Shown: piece after piece, positions 57,216 through 64,000 of the stretch
How the letters are laid out: every line of letters starts with the position of its first letter
Position numbering within the stretch: the stretch's first letter is position 1
Assembly: GCA_963752225.1 (NCBI GenBank)
Contig: CAVVXS010000016.1
Coordinates: forward strand, 1-64,000
Direction of reading: 5' to 3'
DNA: 64,000 nucleotides
From: JBBROS01 sp963752225
GTDB lineage: Bacteria; Pseudomonadota; Alphaproteobacteria; Acetobacterales; Acetobacteraceae
Program-made: the position numbers and the translations under genes
Notes under the pieces: model-generated
The model's input: the letters and a program-made list of their open reading frames with translations, nothing else
Told to the model about the DNA's origin: nothing
Databases searched by the model: none

Positions 57216-58160
57216 GTGACCGACCCGTTCTACGCCGTCGCCGGCTGGCTGCAGGAGCATGCGTTGCTGCCGGTGCTGTACGCCGTGGACGCCATGGAGT
57301 GGGAAGACGTGTCGCTCAACTGGGCGCTGTTCGCTTGCTACGGCGTGGCGCAAGTGCTGCTGACCCTAGTGGTGTGCGTGCCGCTGGAACGGTGGCGCCC
57401 GGTGGAGCGCTGGCCCGACCAGCAGGCGGTGGTGGTGGACGTGTTCTACACGCTGCTGTCCCGCATCGGCGTGCTGCCGCTGGTGACGTTCGTGCTGTTC
57501 TATGCGCTGCAGGTGCGGCTGACGGGTTGGCTGACGGACCAGGGCTGGGTGCCGCCGACGCTCGAGCGCGCGGTACCGGCGCTGATGGGTCACCAGGTGC
57601 TGACGTTCCTGTGCTACGCGGTGATCCTCGACTTTGCCGAGTATTGGCGGCACCGCCTGAGCCACCGCTTCCGCTGGTGGTGGGCGCTGCATTCGCTGCA
57701 TCACGCGCAGCGGCAAATGACGTTCTGGTCGGACGACCGCAACCACCTCCTCGACGAGCTGATTGGCACCGTTTGGTTCATGGCCATCGGGCTGCTGATC
57801 GGCATCCCGCCGCTGCAATTCCCGCTGCTGGTGCTGCTGCTGCGCTTCCTCGAAAGCCTCAGCCACGCCAATGCGCGCGTCTCGTTCGGCTGGCTCGGTG
57901 ACCGGCTGCTGATCTCGCCGCGCTTTCACCGGGCGCATCACGGCGTTCTGGCCGCCGGGCAGCGCAGCGCCAACTACGGCGCCATCCTGCCCTGGTGGGA
58001 CATGCTGTTCGGCACGGCGGACTTCGACCGCGCCTATGTGCGGACCGGCGACCCTTCGGCCGAGGAGGCGCTGGCAACCGGGTCATGGCTGCAGCAGCAA
58101 CTGGCCGGACTGCGGCGCCTGCGCCGGATGGCGGCGGGGCGTCGCACGGTTCGAACCTAG
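57216..58160 (+). CDS. Fatty acid hydroxylase / sterol desaturase superfamily protein
   Basis: A 314-residue integral membrane di-iron enzyme. Three membrane regions (about 35-56, 80-102, 125-145) precede the His boxes HRLSH (146-150), HSLHH (159-163), and later HRAHHG with the intervening SHANAR. This arrangement is typical of the fatty acid hydroxylase superfamily, which introduces hydroxyl groups or double bonds in lipids. GTG at 57216 follows the propeller stop by three bases. The substrate (sterol, hopanoid or fatty acid) is unknown. Confidence 0.88.
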   Translation: MTDPFYAVAGWLQEHALLPVLYAVDAMEWEDVSLNWALFACYGVAQVLLTLVVCVPLERWRPVERWPDQQAVVVDVFYTLLSRIGVLPLVTFVLFYALQVRLTGWLTDQGWVPPTLERAVPALMGHQVLTFLCYAVILDFAEYWRHRLSHRFRWWWALHSLHHAQRQMTFWSDDRNHLLDELIGTVWFMAIGLLIGIPPLQFPLLVLLLRFLESLSHANARVSFGWLGDRLLISPRFHRAHHGVLAAGQRSANYGAILPWWDMLFGTADFDRAYVRTGDPSAEEALATGSWLQQQLAGLRRLRRMAAGRRTVRT

Positions 58161-58303
58161 AGTATCATCCGACCGAACCGGACCATTTAGTCGGATTGAG
58201 TTGCTCTATAGGCTCAGTTTTGGAGCACGCCTCCCGCGCCGAATGGCTCGGGAAATGCTCTCGCTAGGCGGCCAGCCGCCATGACCGGCGCGGGACGGCG
58301 GCC
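58161..58303. other. Intergenic region after the hydroxylase gene
   Basis: A 143-base gap between convergent genes. It holds an imperfect inverted pair, ATCCGAC near 58167 and GTCGGAT near 58191, but no T-run, so a terminator is only possible. Nothing else is recognised. Confidence 0.35.
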
Positions 58304-59155
58304 CTACCCCGCAGACACGAGCCGGTAGCCGGCGCCGGCGCGCTCGACGGTGGAGAAGGACGGGAAATGCAGGTGCATGCCGGCGATCGGCGTGCGGTCG
58401 GCGCTGACCATGTCCAGCATGCGGCGCCGGCTCGCCTCGGCGGCGGCCGGATCGACGTCGAACGCCATGCTGACGCCGGGATCGGCCGCTTGCAGGTCCG
58501 GGACGTGCATGATGTCGCCCCAGATCAGCAGCGAGTGGCCGGCGCTGTCGATGCGGTAGCCGCAATGACCCGGCGTGTGGCCCGGCAGCGCCACCCGCGC
58601 GATGCCATGGGCCGGGCTGTCCGCGGTCACGGTGCGCTCGCCATAGGGCGCCGCCGCATCCTGCGCGCCCTGCACGTAGGGCCTCATCGCGGCCGGAGCC
58701 CGCGCCAGCGTTTCCGCCGAGAACCAGAAACCGGCCTCCGCCGCGTCGAGGGCCAGGTCGGCGTTGGGGAACACGGCGGCGCCGTCCGGCGTGGCGAGAC
58801 CGCCCGAGTGGTCCGGGTGCATGTGCGTCATGATCACGGTGTCGATGTCGCCGGGCTGCACGCCGGCGGCGGCCAGGTTGTCCAGCAGCCGGCCCATGGT
58901 CGGGCCCATCGAGGTGCCGCTGCCGGTGTCGATCAGCACCGTGCGCCCGCCGCCCTGCACCAGGAACGCGTTGACGCTGCTGCGGATGGCCGGGCTTCCG
59001 GTCGCGGCCGCGAGCCGGCGTTCGGCCTCGGCCGGCTCGATATTGCGCAGCCTGTCGGCGCCGATGTCGATGTAGCCGTCGCTGATGGCCGTCACGACGA
59101 GGTCGCCCACGGTCCGGCGTTGGATCGTGTGGGTGTCGTGCGAGGGTGTGCTCAT
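58304..59155 (-). CDS. MBL-fold metallo-hydrolase
   Basis: A 283-residue metallo-beta-lactamase-fold protein with the metal motif THMHPDHSGG (111-119), LIDTGSGTSMGPTMG, PGHTPGHCGY and WGDIMHV. It belongs to the lactonase-like branch close to quorum-quenching enzymes, but the substrate cannot be read. The protein lacks a signal peptide. Its ATG overlaps the stop of the upstream DUF815 ATPase gene by four bases. Confidence 0.88.
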   Translation of the reverse strand: MSTPSHDTHTIQRRTVGDLVVTAISDGYIDIGADRLRNIEPAEAERRLAAATGSPAIRSSVNAFLVQGGGRTVLIDTGSGTSMGPTMGRLLDNLAAAGVQPGDIDTVIMTHMHPDHSGGLATPDGAAVFPNADLALDAAEAGFWFSAETLARAPAAMRPYVQGAQDAAAPYGERTVTADSPAHGIARVALPGHTPGHCGYRIDSAGHSLLIWGDIMHVPDLQAADPGVSMAFDVDPAAAEASRRRMLDMVSADRTPIAGMHLHFPSFSTVERAGAGYRLVSAG

Positions 59156-60012
59156 TCCGCAGCCTCCTTCGTCTCGCCCAAGCGGCCGGCCAGATCCTGG
59201 ATGAACTGCCACGCGACCCGGCCCGAGCGGGAGCCACGGGTCACCGACCACTCGACCGCCGCAGCATGCAGCGGCTCGCGGGCGATCGGCAATTGCAGGG
59301 CGTCGGCGTAACCGTCGACCATCGCGAAGAAGGCGTCCTGGTCGCAATTGTGAAACCCGATCCACAGGCCGAAGCGGTCGGACAGCGACACCTTCTCCTC
59401 GACCGCCTCGCCCGGGTTGATCGCCGAGCCGCGCTCGTTGTCGATCATCTCGCGCGGCATTAGGTGGCGGCGGTTGCTGGTGGCATAGAACAGGACGTTG
59501 TCCGGCCGCCCCTCGATGCCGCCGTCCAGCACCGACTTCAGCGCCTTGTAGTCGGCGTCCTCGCGCTCGAACGACAGGTCGTCGCACAGGATCAAGCAGC
59601 GCCGCGCCTCGGGGCGGAGCAGGTTCAGCAGGTCCGGCAGGCTGCGCAGGTCCTCGCGGTGGATCTCGATCAGCGCCAGCGAGCCAGGCCGGGCGGCGTT
59701 GGCGGCCGCATGCGCAGCCTTGACCAGCGACGACTTGCCCATGCCGCGCGCGCCCCACAGCATGGCGTTGTTGGCCGGCAGCCCGGCCGCGAAGCGCAGC
59801 GTGTTGTCGAGCACCAACCGCTTCTGCCGCTCGACGCCTTGGAGCAGGCCAATCTCCACTCGGTTGACCCGTGCAACCGGAACCAGGCGGCCCGGCGCGG
59901 GATCCCAAACGAAGGCGTCGGCGGCGCGCAGGTCCAACGGCGCCGGTGGTGGGGGCGCGAGCCGTTCGAGGGCGTCGGCGATGCGGGCAAGCAGGGCGGC
60001 GGTGTCTGGCAT
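59152..60012 (-). CDS. DUF815-family AAA ATPase
   Basis: A 286-residue ATPase with Walker A GARGMGKSSLVKAAH, Walker B CLILCDDLSFEREDADYKALKSVLDGG and the sensor region VLFYATSNRRHLMPREM. This is the DUF815 pattern, an AAA family of unknown role that in alphaproteobacteria is often found beside yajC. It is divergent from yajC here too. ATG at 60012 (MPDTAALLARIADALERL) is preferred over an upstream TTG at 60045. Confidence 0.88.
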   Translation of the reverse strand: MPDTAALLARIADALERLAPPPPAPLDLRAADAFVWDPAPGRLVPVARVNRVEIGLLQGVERQKRLVLDNTLRFAAGLPANNAMLWGARGMGKSSLVKAAHAAANAARPGSLALIEIHREDLRSLPDLLNLLRPEARRCLILCDDLSFEREDADYKALKSVLDGGIEGRPDNVLFYATSNRRHLMPREMIDNERGSAINPGEAVEEKVSLSDRFGLWIGFHNCDQDAFFAMVDGYADALQLPIAREPLHAAAVEWSVTRGSRSGRVAWQFIQDLAGRLGETKEAAE

Positions 60013-60130
60013 GGGATCCGGTGGATTGACGGGGGTGCCGGCCAAACTATGGTCCGGCCCTCACAGCGGCAAGCCCGTGCGGCGGCGCGCCGGCGCTCTC
60101 AATCCCGGCGCTCTCAATCAAGGAACCCCG

Positions 60131-60460
60131 ATGCTGATCTCTCCCGCCTATGCCCAGGACGCCGCGGCGATGTCGTCGACCTTGGTCCAGTTCCTGCCGC
60201 TCGTGCTGATCTTCGGCGTGTTCTACTTCCTGCTGATCCGCCCGCAGCAGACCCGCGCCAAAGAGATGAAGACCATGTTGGCCGCGCTGCGCCGCGGCGA
60301 CCGCGTCGTGACGGCCGGCGGCATCCTCGGCGTCGTGCAGCGGGTCAAGGACGGCTCGGACGAGATCGAAGTCGAGATCGCGCCGAACGTGCGGGTGACG
60401 GTGCTGCGGGACACCATCTCGAGCGTGGTGAAGCCGGCCGTCGCCAACGACACGAAGTGA
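60131..60460 (+). CDS. yajC: Sec translocase accessory subunit YajC
   Basis: A 109-residue protein with one membrane helix (LVQFLPLVLIFGVFYFLLI) followed by RPQQTRAKEMKTMLAALRRGDRVVTAGGILGVV, the YajC signature. It associates with SecDF in the inner membrane. AAGGAA at 60120-60125 is a reasonable ribosome site. In many alphaproteobacteria secD and secF follow directly; here a repeat and convergent sodB follow instead. Confidence 0.95.
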   Translation: MLISPAYAQDAAAMSSTLVQFLPLVLIFGVFYFLLIRPQQTRAKEMKTMLAALRRGDRVVTAGGILGVVQRVKDGSDEIEVEIAPNVRVTVLRDTISSVVKPAVANDTK

Positions 60461-60473
60461 CGTTGGCGACGGC

Positions 60474-60566
60474 CGCCCCCGGACTTGATCCGGGGGCCGC
60501 GTGGGCTCCGACGTGCGCCAACTTCCCGGCAGGCAAACGATCCCCGGATCAAGTCCGGGGATGACG
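60474..60566. terminator. Inverted pair of family B palindromes, probable bidirectional terminator
   Basis: CCCCCGGACTTGATCCGGGG G (60476-60496) and GATCCCCGGATCAAGTCCGG GGATGACG (60539-60566) are two family B units in opposite orientation, each a hairpin, and together able to form a longer stem. They lie between convergent yajC and sodB, so they could end both transcripts. There is no T-tract, so the terminator role is inferred. Confidence 0.6.
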
Positions 60567-60589
60567 TCTGCTGGACGGGGAAGCCGAAC

Positions 60590-61192
60590 CTACTTGAGCT
60601 TGGACGCGGCGAACTCGTAATTGGCCAGCTTGTCAAGCCAGTTGCTCACGTAGTCCGGCCGGCGATTGCGGAAGTCCAGGTAGTAGCTGTGCTCCCAAAC
60701 GTCGCAGCCGAGCAGCGCCGTGCCCTCGCCGGTGGCGAGCGGGTTGGAGCCGTTCGGCGTCTTGGTGACCTTCAGCTTGCCGTCCGAGCCCTGCACCAGC
60801 CAGGCCCAGCCGCTGCCGAATTGGCCGACGGCGGCCGCCTTGAACGCGTCCTTGAACGCCTGCACGCTGCCGAAGTCGGACGTGATCTTGAACTCGAGGC
60901 TGCCGGGTATGGAGCCGCCATTCGGCGCCATGTTCTCCCAGAACAGGATATGGTTCCAATGCTGCCCGGCGTTGTTGAACACCGGCGCCATCTCGGGCTT
61001 GTTGTAGCTGAGCTTGACGATCTCCTCGAGCGACTTGCCCTGGAGGTTCGAGTCCTTCTCGACGAAGCCGTTCAGCGCCGTGACATAAGCCTGGTGGTGC
61101 TTGTCGTGGTGCAGCTCCAGCGTCTCCTGCTGCATGCCGCGCTCGGCCAGGGCGGCATGGGAATACGGGAGGTTGGGGAGTTCGAAGGCCAT
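60590..61192 (-). CDS. sodB: Superoxide dismutase (Fe/Mn family)
   Basis: A 200-residue enzyme that dismutates superoxide. Metal ligands are in LELHHDKHHQAYV (first His), GQHWNHILFWENM (second His), and DVWEHSYYLDF (Asp and third His). SGWAWLVQ and the preceding AAAVGQFG fit Fe-type enzymes, but metal preference in this family cannot be settled by eye. No leader, so cytoplasmic. It occupies the position usually held by secD/secF after yajC. Confidence 0.95.
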   Translation of the reverse strand: MAFELPNLPYSHAALAERGMQQETLELHHDKHHQAYVTALNGFVEKDSNLQGKSLEEIVKLSYNKPEMAPVFNNAGQHWNHILFWENMAPNGGSIPGSLEFKITSDFGSVQAFKDAFKAAAVGQFGSGWAWLVQGSDGKLKVTKTPNGSNPLATGEGTALLGCDVWEHSYYLDFRNRRPDYVSNWLDKLANYEFAASKLK

Positions 61193-61299
61193 GGTTGCTC
61201 CTTGGCGCGGTGGGATGGGCCGGAGAGTGGGGGCGGCCCGGGCGGAGCGTCAACCCTGCGGTGGTTGCGGATCGTGCACGACGCCGACATCTGAAGCGC

Positions 61300-62085
61300 A
61301 TGGAGAAAAAGGGCCTGCTCTCGCCGGCCGGCGAGCTCGTTCGGCGGGCCGATCCGGACCGGTTCTTCACGGCGTTGTTCGCCCGGGCGGACCGTCGGGA
61401 GGCGCTGTTCGTGCTGTATGCGTTCAACCACGAGCTGGCGCGAGCGCGCGAGGCCGCGCGGGAGCCGTTCGCCGCGTTGATCCGCCTGCAATGGTGGCGC
61501 GAGGTGGTCGAAGGCGCGCGTCGGCGGCACGAGGTGGCCGGGCCGGTGGGTGAGGCGCTGGATGCGGGCTGGCTCCGCCCGGCCGAACTGGAGCGGATGA
61601 TCGCGGCACGCGAGGCCGAGGCGGAACCGTTCGAAACGATGGCGGCATTCGAGGCATACCTGCTCGGTTCGGCTGGCGGTGTGATGGTGTCGGCCGGCCG
61701 GGCGTTAGGCATGGCGGTGCCGGAGCCGTTGCGGCCCTGGGGTGCCGCCTATGGCGCGGCCGGCGTGCTGCGCAGCATCGAGGCACATGCCCGGCAGGGA
61801 CGCTGCCTGTTGCCTCTCGACCTCGTCGCGGAAGCGGGGTTGAGCGAGGGAGCGGTGATCGCCGACCCGCGCTCTCCGGCGCTGGCGCCGGTGCGTGATC
61901 GGGTCCGAGCGACCGCCGAACGATGGTTGGCGGGTCGTCCTGAGGTCCCTCGTTCGGCCCTGGCCGCAGCCCTTCCCGCGGTGTTCGCTCGCCGCGACCT
62001 CGCGCGGCCACGGGTGACGCCCACCCGGCCCTGGTCGGACAAGGTTACCGTGATCCTGGCAGCGACCCGAGGCCGCGCCGGGTAG
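61300..62085 (+). CDS. Squalene/phytoene synthase-fold protein, NDUFAF6-like
   Basis: A 261-residue protein of the trans-isoprenyl-synthase fold. The Asp-rich DxxxD motifs needed for prenyl diphosphate chemistry are absent: the first region reads EALFVLYAFNHELARAREAAREPFAALIRLQWWREVVEG, as in NDUFAF6, a complex I assembly factor. It is therefore probably an assembly factor, not a carotenoid or hopanoid enzyme. ATG at 61300 is chosen since LLSPAGELVRRADPDRFF follows directly. It is divergent from sodB. Confidence 0.8.
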   Translation: MEKKGLLSPAGELVRRADPDRFFTALFARADRREALFVLYAFNHELARAREAAREPFAALIRLQWWREVVEGARRRHEVAGPVGEALDAGWLRPAELERMIAAREAEAEPFETMAAFEAYLLGSAGGVMVSAGRALGMAVPEPLRPWGAAYGAAGVLRSIEAHARQGRCLLPLDLVAEAGLSEGAVIADPRSPALAPVRDRVRATAERWLAGRPEVPRSALAAALPAVFARRDLARPRVTPTRPWSDKVTVILAATRGRAG

Positions 62086-62105
62086 GGCTGACCTCTTCTC
62101 AGGCG

Positions 62106-62816
62106 TTAGCGGCTGCCGCGCCGCCGAATGAACCCGGCGCCGACCAGACCAACACCGACCAGCACGATCGAGCCGGGCTCGGGAACGGCTTGCCGATAGG
62201 TGTAGGCGACCGTGAAGTTGCCGCTGGCCGAGGTCACCTGGCTGGCGCTGGCGTTGCCGCCGGTGTTGCTGAGGACGGTCAGCGTGTTCGTGCTGGCGAA
62301 AATGGTCGCGAAGACCGGGCCGGCCGCTTCGAACGCCGCAAGGTGCGCAGGGTCCGTGTCGAGCACGATGCCGCTGGCGATGCTGCCGTTCGATGGGCCA
62401 CTGGCTGAGGCGCCGGCGGCAAGCCTGCTGTAGAAGAACTTGGTGCCGAGCAGATCCAGCGTGTCCGGCGTCCCGCTGCCGAGCACAGACTGGATTGCGT
62501 CGGTGATCCCGCTGACGTCCGACGAGAGCTGCAGGATCGACTCGGTCCGGGCAGAGCCGGTCGAGGCCTTGAGGGCGCTTGGGCTATTGCTGACCGTGAC
62601 CGTGGAGCTTTCGGCAAAGCGGGCGGAAAGGCTGACCGACAGCAGCGTGCCGAGCGACCGGTCGAAAAGCTGAATTGTGCCGCTCTGGTCCCAATCGGTC
62701 GGGGTTTGAGCGAAGGTGATCGTCTGCGTCGGCGTCGTGATGACCACCGCTTGTGCCGCGGACGCCGTGCCGAGCAAGGCTAGGCCGGCAAGAAGGACGG
62801 GAAAGACGCGGGGCAT
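62106..62816 (-). CDS. PEP-CTERM-anchored secreted protein
   Basis: A 236-residue protein with a signal peptide (MPRVFPVLLAGLALLGTASAAQA). A Ser/Thr-rich beta-type body follows (FAQTPTDWDQSGTIQLFDRSLGTLLSVSL), matching the choice-of-anchor style of PEP-CTERM proteins. The C-terminal sorting signal is VPEPGSIVLVGVGLVGAGFI then RRR. Such proteins are processed by an exosortase and displayed on the outer surface; no exosortase gene is in the window. ATG at 62816 is preceded by GGAGAG. The region upstream (62817-62946) is AT-rich and probably holds the promoter. Confidence 0.85.
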   Translation of the reverse strand: MPRVFPVLLAGLALLGTASAAQAVVITTPTQTITFAQTPTDWDQSGTIQLFDRSLGTLLSVSLSARFAESSTVTVSNSPSALKASTGSARTESILQLSSDVSGITDAIQSVLGSGTPDTLDLLGTKFFYSRLAAGASASGPSNGSIASGIVLDTDPAHLAAFEAAGPVFATIFASTNTLTVLSNTGGNASASQVTSASGNFTVAYTYRQAVPEPGSIVLVGVGLVGAGFIRRRGSR

Positions 62817-62946
62817 CAAGAACTCTCCGACTGATCGCGCTCACCCGTTCGGGAGGTGCGGCTGTGGTCGGAGATATATCGCGGTCACGTCACCGTTAAA
62901 AATTTCGAAATGTCATCACTTATCAAGCTGCCCCGCTTGGCGGCCG

Positions 62947-64000
<1,054 letters not shown>

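Noticed and set aside
58161..58300. Possible terminator or small RNA after the hydroxylase gene
   Set aside because: Only a seven-base imperfect inverted repeat without a T-tract; not enough to call.
61300..62085. Carotenoid or hopanoid synthase assignment for the phytoene-synthase-fold gene
   Set aside because: The Asp-rich DxxxD motifs required for catalysis are missing, and the sequence fits the NDUFAF6-like branch better.

Overview
The window is very GC-rich and almost fully coding. Gene content and order point to an alphaproteobacterium of the Rhodospirillales/Acetobacterales type: secB with dnaQ-coaE-aroE on the opposite strand, chvG-chvI next to pckA, the mitochondrial-type complex I genes NDUFA12 and an NDUFAF6-like protein, MlaD plus a DUF2155 protein, and many periplasmic-binding-protein transporters. 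The exact genus cannot be read from the sequence. A near-consensus ParB site (parS) at 10931-10946 suggests that the window lies in the origin-proximal part of a chromosome. No tRNA, rRNA, CRISPR array, transposase or prophage was seen.

Layout. 1-6.3 kb: a truncated PAS sensor, a secreted amidohydrolase, a tripartite tricarboxylate transporter (binding protein, TctB, TctA) and a polysaccharide-deacetylase-like protein. 6.4-10.9 kb: a complete branched-chain-amino-acid-type ABC transporter (livKHMGF). 10.9-16.5 kb: parS, the ChvG/ChvI two-component system, a HugZ-like protein, PEP carboxykinase and a NodS-like methyltransferase. 16.6-24.4 kb: a small lipoprotein, an inositol-monophosphatase-family enzyme, an MFS carrier, a NitT/TauT-type ABC permease with a frameshifted ATPase, a PQQ sugar dehydrogenase with a diheme cytochrome, and a NitT/TauT-like binding protein. 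24.5-32.8 kb: an orphan sensor kinase, a Rieske oxygenase, a GT-C-like membrane protein, secB, and dnaQ-coaE-aroE.

32.9-41.2 kb is the most distinctive block. One co-directional run encodes an IorAB-type molybdenum hydroxylase with two tandem large subunits, a small cytochrome c, a SoxF/FccB-type flavoprotein, and SoxX, a SoxY-like protein, SoxZ and SoxA. No SoxB or SoxCD is present here, and the SoxY-like protein lacks the usual GGCGG tail. 41.1-53 kb carries mostly minus-strand housekeeping and accessory genes: epoxide-hydrolase-like enzyme, oligopeptidase B, AmpG-like permease, SDR, a DUF2075 helicase overlapping a secreted EEP nuclease, a FemAB-like acyltransferase, a RidA homologue, and a protein that looks like a reduced B12-type ribonucleotide reductase. 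53-64 kb carries NDUFA12 (apparently frameshifted at its end), mlaD, DUF2155, otsB, a response regulator, a beta-propeller protein, a fatty-acid-hydroxylase family protein, an MBL hydrolase with a DUF815 ATPase, yajC without secD/secF, sodB, an NDUFAF6-like gene, a PEP-CTERM protein and the 3' part of uvrA.

Two dispersed palindromic repeat families punctuate the gene ends, and several copies have entered coding sequence or supply start codons. Two genes look interrupted by a single extra base. These may be real mutations or assembly errors.
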